In this document: positions 26,096-35,066 of the stretch, one piece after another
Layout of the letters: each line of letters opens with the position of its first letter
How positions within the stretch are numbered: the stretch's first letter is position 1
Source: Streptomyces vilmorinianum
GTDB lineage: Bacteria; Actinomycetota; Actinomycetes; Streptomycetales; Streptomycetaceae
NCBI RefSeq assembly: GCF_005517195.1
Contig: NZ_CP040244.1
Location: forward strand, 6,094,001 to 6,158,000
Length of the DNA stretch: 64,000 bases
Reading direction: 5' to 3'
Position numbers and translations under genes: made by a program
The notes under the pieces: model-generated
Seen by the model: the letters and a program-made list of their open reading frames with translations, nothing else
Told to the model about the DNA's origin: nothing
Databases searched by the model: none

Positions 26096-27184
26096 CTACG
26101 CCGCGGCGAGCTTCGCGGCGGAGTCGGCGTCGACGCAGGCCTGGATCATCGCGTCCAGGTCGCCGTCGAGCACCTGGTCCAAGTTGTACGCCTTGAAGCC
26201 GACGCGGTGGTCCGAGATCCGGTTTTCCGGGTAGTTGTACGTCCGGATCTTCTCGGACCGGTCGACGGTACGGACCTGGCTGCGACGGGCGTCGGCGGCC
26301 TCGGCCTCGGCCTTCTCCTGGGCAGCGGCGAGCAGCCGGGAACGGAGGATACGCATGGCCTGCTCCTTGTTCTGGAGCTGGCTCTTCTCGTTCTGGCAGG
26401 AGGCGACGATGCCGGTCGGCAGGTGCGTGATGCGGACCGCGGAGTCGGTGGTGTTGACGGACTGCCCGCCGGGACCGGACGAGCGGTACACGTCGATGCG
26501 CAGGTCGTTCTGGTGGATCTCGACGTCGATCTCCTCGGCCTCGGGGGTCACGAGGACACCCGCCGCGGAGGTGTGGATCCGGCCGGCCGACTCGGTGGCG
26601 GGCACGCGCTGCACGCGGTGCACCCCGCCCTCGTACTTCAGCCGCGCCCAGACGCCCTGGCCGGGCTCGGTCGCGCCGTTGCCGCCCTTGGTCTTCACCG
26701 CGACCTGGACGTCCTTGTAGCCGCCGAGCTCGGACTCGGTGGAGTCGATGATCTCGGTCTTCCAGCCGACGCGCTCGGCGTAGCGCAGATACATCCGCAG
26801 CAGGTCGCCGGCGAAGAGGGCGGACTCGTCGCCGCCCGCGCCGGCCTTGATCTCCAGGATGACGTCCTTGTCGTCGCTGGGGTCGCGCGGGACGAGCAGC
26901 AGCCGCAGCTTGTCGGTGAGCTCCTCGCGCTGCTTCTCCAGCTCCTTGACCTCCTGAGCGAACTCGGCAGCATAGTCGGGGTCGTCGGCGGCCAGCTCCT
27001 TGGCCGTCTCGATGTCGTCAGCCGACTGCTTCCACGCCTTGTACGTGCCGATGATCGGGGTCAACTCCGCGTAACGCTTGTTGAGCTTGCGCGCGTTCGC
27101 CTGGTCGGAGTGGACCGAAGGGTCGGCGAGCTTCTTCTCGAGGTCGGCGTGCTCGCCGACCAGTTCCTCGACCGCTTCGAACAT
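26096..27184 (-). CDS. prfA: Peptide chain release factor 1
   Basis: 362 aa. Recognises UAA/UAG. The codon-recognition tripeptide is in the segment RVPATESAGRIHTS (P-A-T) and the catalytic loop is SSGPGGQSVNTTDSAVR with GGQ. N-terminal helices start MFEAVEELVGEHADLEKK. The start is at this ATG; a longer frame upstream runs through the rpmE-prfA spacer. Methylated by the adjacent PrmC. Confidence 0.97.
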   Translation of the reverse strand: MFEAVEELVGEHADLEKKLADPSVHSDQANARKLNKRYAELTPIIGTYKAWKQSADDIETAKELAADDPDYAAEFAQEVKELEKQREELTDKLRLLLVPRDPSDDKDVILEIKAGAGGDESALFAGDLLRMYLRYAERVGWKTEIIDSTESELGGYKDVQVAVKTKGGNGATEPGQGVWARLKYEGGVHRVQRVPATESAGRIHTSAAGVLVTPEAEEIDVEIHQNDLRIDVYRSSGPGGQSVNTTDSAVRITHLPTGIVASCQNEKSQLQNKEQAMRILRSRLLAAAQEKAEAEAADARRSQVRTVDRSEKIRTYNYPENRISDHRVGFKAYNLDQVLDGDLDAMIQACVDADSAAKLAAA

Positions 27185-27243
27185 CGGGTGCTCCTGGTGA
27201 TTGGTGAAGGGCTGCTGCGTGAAGACTGCGTAGGGACGGCAAA

Positions 27244-27288
27244 GCGCCGGTCCGGGTGCCCCGTGCGGGAGCGACCAAGGACCGGCGC
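27244..27288 (-). terminator. Hairpin between rpmE and prfA
   Basis: Perfect 10-bp GC stem (27244-27253 with 27279-27288, 25-nt loop) placed 9 nt after the rpmE stop and 60 nt before prfA. Without a T-run it may act as a partial terminator that keeps prfA expression below that of the ribosomal protein. Confidence 0.5.
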
Positions 27289-27297
27289 AGTGACGTG

Positions 27298-27516
27298 CTA
27301 CTTCTTGGCCGCAGCCTTGCCGAAGCGGGCCTCGAAGCGGGCGACACGGCCGCCGGTGTCGAGGATCTTCTGCTTGCCCGTGTAGAACGGGTGGCACTCG
27401 GAGCAGACCTCGGCACGGATGGTGCCGTCGGTGAGGGTGCTACGGGTGGTGAACGACGCGCCGCAGGTGCAGCTGACCTGGGTCTCGACGTACTCGGGGT
27501 GGATCTCGCGCTTCAA
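27298..27516 (-). CDS. rpmE: 50S ribosomal protein bL31 (zinc-type)
   Basis: 72 aa from a TTG start with GGAG 5 nt upstream. Four cysteines in SCTCGASF and EVCSECHPFYTG form the Zn-ribbon, so this is the C+ form whose zinc-free paralogue is induced under Zn limitation. The C-terminus RFEARFGKAAAKK binds rRNA. It sits between the LCP gene and prfA, the conserved order in actinobacteria. Confidence 0.97.
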   Translation of the reverse strand: MKREIHPEYVETQVSCTCGASFTTRSTLTDGTIRAEVCSECHPFYTGKQKILDTGGRVARFEARFGKAAAKK

Positions 27517-27637
27517 GGTGTCTCCTAGTTTCGGGAGGGCACCGGGTCGCCGCGCGGGATGCGCGTGCGTGAACCGGGGCCGACGTACCAGTCTGCCAGG
27601 ACCGGCCGTATCTCCCAAAACCGGGTCCAGGGTGAAA

Positions 27638-28762
27638 CTATTCCGGCGCCGCGCTCCGGACCTTCCCGCGCTGTTTCACGATGCCGTCGGCCTTGCCGGT
27701 GGCGGCGTCCTTCGTCGCGGAGGCGGGGATCGGCAGGTCCGCCTTGAGCGCCTGCCAGACCTGCCGGGACTGGGCTTCCAGCGGTATGACCCGGTTCGGG
27801 TCGGCGGGGTCGTACTCGACCGGCATGGTGATCATGTGGACGTCCTCGGCGCCGAGCCCGGAGAGTCCCCTGGCGAAGCTCATCAGCTCGTTCACGGAGT
27901 CGAGCTCGGAGTCGGGCGTGATGGCCTTGGTGGCGGTGTCGGCGATGTCCAGGAGCTTCTTGGGGTTGCCGAGGACGCCGACGTCCTTGACCTGGTCGAT
28001 GAACGCCTTGATGAAGGCCTGCTGGAGCTGGATGCGGCCGAGGTCGCTGCCGTCACCGACGCTCTTGCGGGTGCGGACCAGGCCGAGGGACTGCTCGCCG
28101 TCGAGGGTGTGGGAGCCCGGGGCGAGGTCGAGGTGGCTCTTGGAGTCCTTGATGCGCTGGGTGGTGGTGATCTCCACGCCGCCGAGCTTGTCGATCAGCT
28201 TCTTGAAGCCGGTGAAGTCGACCTCGATGTAGTGGTCCATGCGGATGCCGGACATCGACTCGATCGTCTTCACGGCGCAGGCCGGGCCGCCGGCCTCGTA
28301 CGCGGTGTTGAACATCGCCCGCTTCTCGCCGGCGACGGACGCGCCCTTCTCGTCGGTGCACTTCGGGCGCTCGACGAGGGTGTCGCGCGGGATGGAGACG
28401 ACGCTCGCCTTCTTGTGGCCCTCGTAGACGTGGACGACCATCGCGGTGTCGGAGCGGGCGCCGCCCTCGTCCTTGCCGTACGCGCCGTTGTCGCCGGAGC
28501 GCGAGTCGGAGCCGAGGACGAGGATGTCCATCGAGCCGTTGTCGACGTTCTCGGGGCGGTCGTTGCCGAGCCGCGCGTTGATGTCGACGCCCTCGAGGTT
28601 GCCGTTGAGCTTGAAGTAGACGTAACCGAACCCGGTGCCGCCGGCCAGGACGAGCACGGCCGCGCTCCAGGCGGCGACGGCTCCCCAGCGGCGGCCCGTG
28701 GCGGGCCGCTTGCGGCGGCGGCCGTTGCCCCGTATTCGGCCGCCCTTGCTCTGCTCGGTCAT
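27638..28762 (-). CDS. LytR-CpsA-Psr family cell-wall polymer ligase
   Basis: 374 aa. Basic N-terminus (RIRGNGRRRKRP), one membrane helix (AVAAWSAAVLVLAGGTGFGYVYF) and an extracytoplasmic LCP domain. DILVLGSDSRSGDN, ARSDTAMVVHVYEGHKKASVVSIPRDTLV and the Arg-rich RTRKSVGDGSDLGRIQLQQ are the pyrophosphate/polyprenyl-binding signatures. LCP enzymes attach teichoic acid or arabinogalactan-type polymers to peptidoglycan. ATG with GAGG upstream. Same strand as rho and rpmE. Confidence 0.93.
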   Translation of the reverse strand: MTEQSKGGRIRGNGRRRKRPATGRRWGAVAAWSAAVLVLAGGTGFGYVYFKLNGNLEGVDINARLGNDRPENVDNGSMDILVLGSDSRSGDNGAYGKDEGGARSDTAMVVHVYEGHKKASVVSIPRDTLVERPKCTDEKGASVAGEKRAMFNTAYEAGGPACAVKTIESMSGIRMDHYIEVDFTGFKKLIDKLGGVEITTTQRIKDSKSHLDLAPGSHTLDGEQSLGLVRTRKSVGDGSDLGRIQLQQAFIKAFIDQVKDVGVLGNPKKLLDIADTATKAITPDSELDSVNELMSFARGLSGLGAEDVHMITMPVEYDPADPNRVIPLEAQSRQVWQALKADLPIPASATKDAATGKADGIVKQRGKVRSAAPE

Positions 28763-28871
28763 CTGCTACCTCAGGTCCTCGGTTCACCTTATGTGACGGC
28801 GAAACACCCGAAAGGGTTGCATACGAGGCTGTGAGGTTTCGATGAGCGACGGACCGCTACGGTCCGAAACG

Positions 28872-28908
28872 CACCGCGCCCACCGTGCGGGGCACGGTGG
28901 GCGCGGTG
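28872..28908 (-). terminator. Strong terminator hairpin after rho
   Basis: Perfect 17-bp GC stem (28872-28888 with 28892-28908) with a 3-nt loop, about 70 nt past the rho stop and before the LCP gene. Confidence 0.8.
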
Positions 28909-28976
28909 GTTTACGCAGGTCACGACGGGATCACGGCCCGGAGGCCGGGATCCCCTCGTGTGACGGAGATCTCTCG

Positions 28977-31013
28977 TCAGTCGTTGTTGCCGGAGCCGGG
29001 GGTCGTCTTCTGGATCTGCAGAAGGAACTCGCCGTTCGACTTCGTCTGCTTCATCTTGTCGAGCAGGAGCTCGATCGCCTGCTGCTGGTCGAGCGCGTGC
29101 AGCACGCGGCGCAGCTTCCAGGTGACGGCGAGCTCGTCGCTGCCGAGCAGGATCTCTTCCTTACGCGTACCCGAGGCGTCGACGTCGACGGCCGGGAAGA
29201 TGCGCTTGTCGGCGAGCTTCCGGTCGAGCTTGAGCTCCATGTTGCCGGTGCCCTTGAACTCCTCGAAGATCACCTCGTCCATGCGCGAGCCGGTGTCGAC
29301 CAGCGCGGTGGCCAGGATGGTCAGCGAGCCGCCGTCCTCGATGTTGCGCGCGGCACCGAAGAAGCGCTTCGGCGGGTAGAGCGCGGTCGAGTCGACACCA
29401 CCGGACAGGATGCGGCCGGAGGCGGGCGCCGCGAGGTTGTACGCGCGGCCCAGGCGGGTGATCGAGTCGAGCAGGACGACCACGTCGTGACCCAGCTCCA
29501 CGAGACGCTTGGCGCGCTCGATGGCCAGCTCGGCGACCGTGGTGTGGTCCTCGGCCGGGCGGTCGAAGGTCGAGGAGATGACCTCGCCCTTGACCGACCG
29601 CTGCATGTCGGTGACCTCTTCCGGACGCTCGTCGACCAGGACGACCATCAGGTGGCACTCGGGGTTGTTGTGGGTGATCGCGTTGGCGATCGCCTGCATG
29701 ATCATGGTCTTGCCGGTCTTCGGCGGGGCCACGATCAGGCCTCGCTGGCCCTTGCCGATCGGCGACACGAGGTCGATGATCCGCGTGGTCAGCACGCCCG
29801 GGTCGGTCTCCAGACGGAGCCGGTCCTGCGGGTAGAGCGGGGTCAGCTTGTTGAACTCCGGGCGGCCACGGCCGGATTCGGCGGCCATGCCGTTCGCGGA
29901 GTCCAGCCGGACCAGCGCGTTGAACTTCTCGCGGCGCTCGCCCTCCTTCGGCTGACGCACGGCGCCGGTGACGTGGTCACCCTTGCGCAGGCCGTTCTTG
30001 CGGACCTGGGCGAGGGAGACGTACACGTCGTTCGGGCCGGGCAGGTAGCCGGAGGTCCGGATGAACGCGTAGTTGTCGAGGATGTCCAGGATGCCCGCGA
30101 CGGGGATCAGGACGTCGTCCTCGGAGACCTGCGGCTCGCCGGTCGCGAAGTCGTCACGGCCACGACGGCCACGACGGTCGCGGTAGCGGCCGCGACGGCC
30201 CCGGCGGCCGCCCTCGAAGTCGTCCTCGTCCTGCGGGCCGGCCTGCTGGCCGCCCTGCTGGCCCTGACGCTGCTGGCGCTGGCCGCCCTGGCCACCGCCC
30301 TGCTGCTCGTCGCCCTTGCCGCGGTCACGGCGGTCGCGCTGACGGTCGCCGCGGTCACGGCGGTCCCCGCGCTCGCCCCGCTCGCCGCGGTCACGGCGAC
30401 CACGGCCCTCGGCGGTGTCGACGGCGCTCTCGCCCTTGGCCTCGGCGGCGTCGGTACGGGCCTCGGTGCGGGACTCCGCACGGGCCTCGACCTTGGTCTC
30501 GGTCTTCACGGCCTGCGCGGACTCGGCCTTGGCCTCGCCCTCGGGGCTGCCGGCGGGCGCGGTGGCCCGGCGGCGGCGGCGCTCGCCGACCGGCTGGTCG
30601 TCGCTGGCGGGCTGACCGGGAATGTCGATCTGCTGCTGGGCGACGGCCTTCTCGGCCTTCTCCGCCTTGGGGGCGGCGGTCTCGTCCGCCGTCTCGGCCG
30701 TACGGGCCTTGGAGGTGGCTCGGCGCTTCGGCTTGGTGTCAGCCGTGTCGGCGGCGGCCTTGGCGGGGGCGGAGCCCCCTCCGGCCTGCGCCTCCTTGAT
30801 GACCTCGATCAGCTGGCTCTTGCGCATCCGCGCGGTGCCCCTGATGCCGAGGCCGGACGCGACCTGCTGCAGCTCGGCCAGGACCATGCCCTCGAGGCCG
30901 GTGCCGGAGCGGCGGCGCCGTGCGGTGGTGCCAGTGGCAGCACCTGCGGCGGGCGCGGCGGCGTCGACACTGTTGTCGGCAGTCACGCCCATCAGATCGG
31001 TGGTGTCGCTCAC
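28977..31013 (-). CDS. rho: Transcription termination factor Rho
   Basis: 678 aa from a GTG (protein begins VSDTTDLMG) with GGAAGGA about 6 nt upstream. RNA-dependent hexameric ATPase. Order: Rho_N helical domain (LAELQQVASGLGIRGTARMR), a long Arg/Asp/Glu/Gly-rich insertion (roughly residues 100-270) typical of high-GC actinobacteria, the OSN/CSD RNA-binding fold (YAFIRTSGYLPGPNDVYVS), then the ATPase with P-loop VAPPKTGKTMIMQ and LVDERPEEVTDMQR. The C-terminus runs PGSGNND. The insertion widens RNA binding on GC-rich transcripts in Micrococcus Rho; the same is assumed here. Confidence 0.97.
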   Translation of the reverse strand: MSDTTDLMGVTADNSVDAAAPAAGAATGTTARRRRSGTGLEGMVLAELQQVASGLGIRGTARMRKSQLIEVIKEAQAGGGSAPAKAAADTADTKPKRRATSKARTAETADETAAPKAEKAEKAVAQQQIDIPGQPASDDQPVGERRRRRATAPAGSPEGEAKAESAQAVKTETKVEARAESRTEARTDAAEAKGESAVDTAEGRGRRDRGERGERGDRRDRGDRQRDRRDRGKGDEQQGGGQGGQRQQRQGQQGGQQAGPQDEDDFEGGRRGRRGRYRDRRGRRGRDDFATGEPQVSEDDVLIPVAGILDILDNYAFIRTSGYLPGPNDVYVSLAQVRKNGLRKGDHVTGAVRQPKEGERREKFNALVRLDSANGMAAESGRGRPEFNKLTPLYPQDRLRLETDPGVLTTRIIDLVSPIGKGQRGLIVAPPKTGKTMIMQAIANAITHNNPECHLMVVLVDERPEEVTDMQRSVKGEVISSTFDRPAEDHTTVAELAIERAKRLVELGHDVVVLLDSITRLGRAYNLAAPASGRILSGGVDSTALYPPKRFFGAARNIEDGGSLTILATALVDTGSRMDEVIFEEFKGTGNMELKLDRKLADKRIFPAVDVDASGTRKEEILLGSDELAVTWKLRRVLHALDQQQAIELLLDKMKQTKSNGEFLLQIQKTTPGSGNND

Positions 31014-31397
31014 GAAGGGTCCTTCCCTGGAGCGGACGTCGGCCATCTGGCTCGGCGACCGGTTGTGCTGTCCGACGACGGTCCTGGCTTGTGGTCCGTG
31101 TCGGGGCGGTGGTCCCGCCGGGTACGGCGGAAGAGAAAAAACGTGCTGTGGGTCCGGCCCGAGGCCCCCTGCTCGGCCCTCACATGGGAAGAGCGAGGGG
31201 TGTCGTGCCGGTTCCGGAGCGTGCTCGAAACTGCTCAGGCAGGCTGCTCAGGCAGTTGGGGAGGCTCCCGGAAGAATGGGTGGTCCCTGATGGGGACACT
31301 CCGCACCGCGCCACAAAAACGTCGGGTGCAGACTTGAGGTTAACACTACCGGCTCCAACAAACATTCCCCCTCTCCATCACCGGCAATCCCGTGCCT

Positions 31398-32315
31398 CTA
31401 GGAAGCGAGCGGAAGAACACTCGCTCCGGACACGTCGAGGTCGAGCCGGTTCGCGGCCCATCCCTCTCCCGCCAGCCGGGCGACCTTGTCGGCCGTCCCG
31501 TGTTCGGCCAGCGCGAGCACCGTGGGGCCCGCGCCGGAGATGACCGCGGGGACTCCGTCCGCCCGCAGTCGGTTCACAAGGGCGATGCTCTCGGGCATCG
31601 CGGGAGCCCGGTACTCCTGGTGCAGCCGGTCCTCGGTGGCCGCGAGCAGCAGCTCGGGGCGGCGCGTCAGCGCCTCCACCAGGAGCGCGGCCCGCCCGGC
31701 GTTGGCCGCGGCGTCGACGTGCGGGACGGTGCGCGGCAGCAGACCGCGGGCGGTCTCGGTCAGTACGGGCTTTCCGGGGACGAAAACCACCGGAACGATG
31801 GAATCCGAGGGATCCATCCTGATCGCCCGCGCGGCACCGGACTCTGTCCAGGCGAGCGTGAAGCCGCCGAGCAGACAGGCGGCGACGTTGTCGGGGTGCC
31901 CCTCGATCTCGGTGGCGAGCTCGAGCAGGGCGGCCTCGTCGAGGCGGGCGTCGCCGCCTATGGTCACGGCGCGGGCGGCGACGATGCCGGCGCAGATGGC
32001 GGCGGAGGAGGAGCCGAGGCCGCGGCCGTGCGGGATGCGGTTGGCGCAGACGACCTCGAGGCCGCGCGGCTGTCCGCCGAGCAGGTCGAAGGCCGTGCGC
32101 AGGGAGCGTACGAGCAGGTGGCTCTCGTCGCGCGGGAGCGTGTCGGCGCCCTCACCGGCGATGTCGATGTGCAGCCCGGAGTCGGCGACCCGGACGACGA
32201 CGTCGTCGTAGAGACCCAGCGACAGGCCGAAGGCGTCGAAGCCCGGGCCGAGGTTGGCGCTGGTGGCGGGAACGCGCACCCGTACGGCGGCGGCGCGGAA
32301 CGCGGGACCGGCCAT
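31398..32315 (-). CDS. thrB: Homoserine kinase
   Basis: 305 aa GHMP kinase phosphorylating homoserine with ATP on the way to threonine. VRVPATSANLGPGFDAFG at the N-terminus, the ATP loop IPHGRGLGSSSAAICAG (near residue 95) and PAVISGAGPTVLAL are the three GHMP motifs. ATG at 32315; AAGGAG is 12 nt upstream, longer than ideal. Separated from thrC by a 268-bp gap containing two hairpins, so it is probably expressed partly from its own promoter. Confidence 0.95.
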   Translation of the reverse strand: MAGPAFRAAAVRVRVPATSANLGPGFDAFGLSLGLYDDVVVRVADSGLHIDIAGEGADTLPRDESHLLVRSLRTAFDLLGGQPRGLEVVCANRIPHGRGLGSSSAAICAGIVAARAVTIGGDARLDEAALLELATEIEGHPDNVAACLLGGFTLAWTESGAARAIRMDPSDSIVPVVFVPGKPVLTETARGLLPRTVPHVDAAANAGRAALLVEALTRRPELLLAATEDRLHQEYRAPAMPESIALVNRLRADGVPAVISGAGPTVLALAEHGTADKVARLAGEGWAANRLDLDVSGASVLPLAS

Positions 32316-32472
32316 CGCTCGATGACTCTCCTTGACTCTGACTACGGGGTTTTCAAGAGAAGTACGCAAGACCCGGGGGCCGCGTCTGCCTCGGGGGCGA
32401 CAACGGCAACGACACCGCGCATATGCAACGGGGCGGGTTCGGTACAGCCTATCGAAGGAAGGTTCTGTGGCG

Positions 32473-32530
32473 ACATAGGGCGCACAGGAGGCGCACGATG
32501 CGTGTCGCGAGCCTTCCTGTGCGCCTATGT
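32473..32530 (-). terminator. Long imperfect hairpin between thrC and thrB
   Basis: Two 20-nt arms (32473-32492 and 32511-32530) pair almost completely with single-base bulges around an 18-nt loop. It lies 53 nt beyond the thrC stop and 158 nt before thrB. Confidence 0.65.
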
Positions 32531-32535
32531 ACGTT

Positions 32536-32574
32536 CCTGATCGGGTTTCACCCGGGGGGCGATCCCTGATCAGG
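32536..32574 (-). terminator. Hairpin immediately after thrC
   Basis: Arms 32536-32545 and 32564-32574 (10 pairs with one bulge) start 9 nt after the thrC stop. With the larger neighbour it forms a two-hairpin terminator or attenuator. Confidence 0.55.
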
Positions 32575-32583
32575 TGGGGTGAA

Positions 32584-33654
32584 TCAGGCCAGACCGAGAC
32601 GCTCGGCGGCGGCCGCGGCGTCGACCGGGACGGTGACCGGCTGGGGCGCTCCGGCGACCGCCCAGTCGGGGTCCTTCAGGCCGTTGCCGGTGACGGTGCA
32701 GACGATCCGCTGGCCCGGGTCGACCTTGCCCTGCTCGGCGGCCTTCAGCAGGCCGGCCACGGACGCGGCGGAGGCGGGCTCGACGAAGACGCCCTCCTGC
32801 GCGGCCAACAGCCGGTAGGCGCGCAGGATCTCACGGTCCGTCACCTCGTCGATGAAGCCGCCGGACTCGTCCCGCGCGGCGATCGCGTAGTCCCAGGAGG
32901 CCGGGTTGCCGATGCGGATCGCGGTGGCGATGGTCGACGGGTCCTTGACGACCTCGCCGCGCACGAGCGGCGCCGAACCGGAGGCCTGGAAGCCCCACAT
33001 GCGCGGGCGGTGCGTGGACATGCCGTCCGCGGCGTACTCGGTGTACCCCTTCCAGTACGCCGTGATGTTGCCGGCGTTGCCCACGGGCAGGACGTGGATG
33101 TCGGGGGCGTCGCCCAGCATGTCCACGATCTCGAACGCGGCGGTCTTCTGGCCCTCGATACGGACCGGGTTGACCGAATTGACCAGCGCGACGGGGTAGT
33201 TGTCCGAGAGCGCGCGGGCCAGGTCCAGACAGTCGTCGAAGTTGCCGTCGACCTGGAGGATCTTCGCGCCGTGCACGAGGGCCTGCCCCATCTTGCCGAG
33301 CGCGATCTTGCCCTGCGGCACGAGGACGGCGGAGACCATGCCGGCGCGTACCGCGTAAGCCGCCGCGGACGCCGAGGTGTTGCCGGTGGAGGCGCAGATG
33401 ACGGCCTGCGCGCCTTCCTCCTTGGCCTTGGAGATGGCCATGGTCATGCCGCGGTCCTTGAAGGAACCGGTGGGGTTGGCGCCCTCGACCTTGAGGTGCA
33501 CCTCGCAGCCCGTGCGCTCGGAGAGGACCTGAGCGGGAACGAGCGGCGTACCACCCTCACGGAGCGTGACGACCGGTGTCGCGTCCGTGACCGGAAGGCG
33601 GTCCCGGTACTCCTCGATGATGCCGCGCCACTGGTGGGTGCCCTTGCTGGTCAT
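32584..33654 (-). CDS. thrC: Threonine synthase
   Basis: 356 aa PLP enzyme converting O-phosphohomoserine to threonine. The PLP lysine is in GSFKDRGMTMAISKA. ICASTGNTSASAAAYAVRAG binds the PLP ring and phosphate, and LPVGNAGNITAYWKGY binds the cofactor phosphate. Short (class 2) type normal in actinobacteria. AAGGA lies just before the ATG, 6 nt after the hom stop, so hom and thrC form an operon. Confidence 0.96.
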   Translation of the reverse strand: MTSKGTHQWRGIIEEYRDRLPVTDATPVVTLREGGTPLVPAQVLSERTGCEVHLKVEGANPTGSFKDRGMTMAISKAKEEGAQAVICASTGNTSASAAAYAVRAGMVSAVLVPQGKIALGKMGQALVHGAKILQVDGNFDDCLDLARALSDNYPVALVNSVNPVRIEGQKTAAFEIVDMLGDAPDIHVLPVGNAGNITAYWKGYTEYAADGMSTHRPRMWGFQASGSAPLVRGEVVKDPSTIATAIRIGNPASWDYAIAARDESGGFIDEVTDREILRAYRLLAAQEGVFVEPASAASVAGLLKAAEQGKVDPGQRIVCTVTGNGLKDPDWAVAGAPQPVTVPVDAAAAAERLGLA

Positions 33655-33660
33655 GGGTCC

Positions 33661-34962
33661 TTACTCCCCTTCAACACGCATGATGCTGGCGACACCGCGC
33701 ACGGTGTCGAGCTTGCGCAGCGCCTCGACGGTCCCGGAGAGGGCGGCGTCGGGCGCGCGGTGGGTGACGACGACGAGAGAGGCCTCGCCGCCGCCGTCGG
33801 GTCGACCTTGCTGGCGCACCGTATCGATGGATACGCCGTGCTCGGCGAAGACCGTCGCGACCTGGGCGAGCACGCCAGGCTTGTCGGCCACGTCGAGGCT
33901 GATGTGGTACCGCGTCACGACCTCGCCCATGGGGCTCACGGGCAGCTGGGTGTACGCGGACTCGCCGGGGCCGGTGGCCTCGTTGAGCTTGTTGCGGCAC
34001 ACGGCGACGAGGTCGCCGAGGACGGCCGAGGCGGTCGGAGCGCCGCCGGCGCCGGGGCCGTAGAACATGAGCCGGCCGGCGGCCTCGGCCTCGACGAAGA
34101 CCGCGTTGTAGGCCTCGCGGACGGAGGCGAGCGGGTGGCTCAGCGGGATCATCGCGGGGTGCACGCGCGCGGTGACGGACTCGCCGTCGGCGGAGCGCTC
34201 GCAGATGGCGAGCAGCTTGATGGTGCAGCCCATGCGCTTGGCGGAGGCGAAGTCGGCGGCGGTGACCTCGGTCATGCCCTCGCGGTAGACGTCGTCGAGA
34301 CGTACGCGCGTGTGGAAGGCGATCCCGGCGAGGATGGCGGCCTTGGCGGCGGCGTCGAAGCCCTCGACGTCGGCGGTCGGGTCGGCCTCGGCGTACCCGA
34401 GCGCGGTGGCCTCGTCGAGCGCCTCGGAGTATCCGGCGCCGGAGGTGTCCATCTTGTCGAGGATGAAGTTCGTCGTGCCGTTGACGATGCCCATCACGCG
34501 GTTGATCTTGTCGCCGGCGAGGGACTCGCGCAGCGGCCGGATGAGCGGGATGGCGCCCGCGACGGCGGCCTCGTAGTACAGGTCCTGGCCGTGCTGGTCG
34601 GCGGAGGCGTAGAGGTTCGCGCCGTCCTGGGCGAGGAGCGCCTTGTTGGCGGAGACGACCGAGACGCCGTGCTCGAAGGCGGTGGTGATGAGGGTGCGGG
34701 CCGGCTCGACACCGCCGATGACCTCGACGACGACGTCGATGTCGCCCCGTTTGACCAGGGCGGTGGCGTCGGTGGTGATCAGCTCCGCGGGGATGCCCTC
34801 ACGGACCTTGTCGGGGCGGCGGACGGCCACGCCGGCGAGCTCGACCGGGGCGCCGATGCGCGCGGCGAGGTCGTCGGCGTGCGTCGTCATGATGCGCGCC
34901 ACCTCTGAGCCGACCACACCACAGCCCAGCAGCGCCACCTTCAGCGGACGCGTACGCATCAT
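33661..34962 (-). CDS. hom: Homoserine dehydrogenase
   Basis: 433 aa. NAD(P)-binding GCGVVGSEVARIM, catalytic core GVVNGTTNFIL and GYAEADPTADVEGFDAAAK, and a C-terminal ACT domain (about 355-430; ISLDVADKPGVLAQVATVFAEHGVSIDTV) that provides threonine feedback control. Monofunctional, without an aspartokinase half. Either of two consecutive Met codons (34962, 34959) can be the start; GAGG upstream favours the second slightly. Confidence 0.96.
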   Translation of the reverse strand: MMRTRPLKVALLGCGVVGSEVARIMTTHADDLAARIGAPVELAGVAVRRPDKVREGIPAELITTDATALVKRGDIDVVVEVIGGVEPARTLITTAFEHGVSVVSANKALLAQDGANLYASADQHGQDLYYEAAVAGAIPLIRPLRESLAGDKINRVMGIVNGTTNFILDKMDTSGAGYSEALDEATALGYAEADPTADVEGFDAAAKAAILAGIAFHTRVRLDDVYREGMTEVTAADFASAKRMGCTIKLLAICERSADGESVTARVHPAMIPLSHPLASVREAYNAVFVEAEAAGRLMFYGPGAGGAPTASAVLGDLVAVCRNKLNEATGPGESAYTQLPVSPMGEVVTRYHISLDVADKPGVLAQVATVFAEHGVSIDTVRQQGRPDGGGEASLVVVTHRAPDAALSGTVEALRKLDTVRGVASIMRVEGE

Positions 34963-35017
34963 CCGACCTCGTTTCTCGTACTACTTCGTATCTCTACGGT
35001 TGGACCAGTCTCCTTCA

Positions 35018-35046
35018 CCGGACGAGGGTTTCTGCCCCTCGTCCGG
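35018..35046 (-). terminator. Hairpin after lysA
   Basis: Perfect 11-bp stem (35018-35028 with 35036-35046, 7-nt loop), 20 nt beyond the lysA stop and upstream of hom. Confidence 0.7.
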
Positions 35047-35066
35047 ATCCTGAGACGCTTATTTCG

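Noticed and set aside
28842..31337. 831-residue plus-strand open frame opposite rho
   Set aside because: GC-rich codon bias opens the complementary frame. The rho reading on the minus strand has unmistakable conserved motifs; the antisense frame has none.
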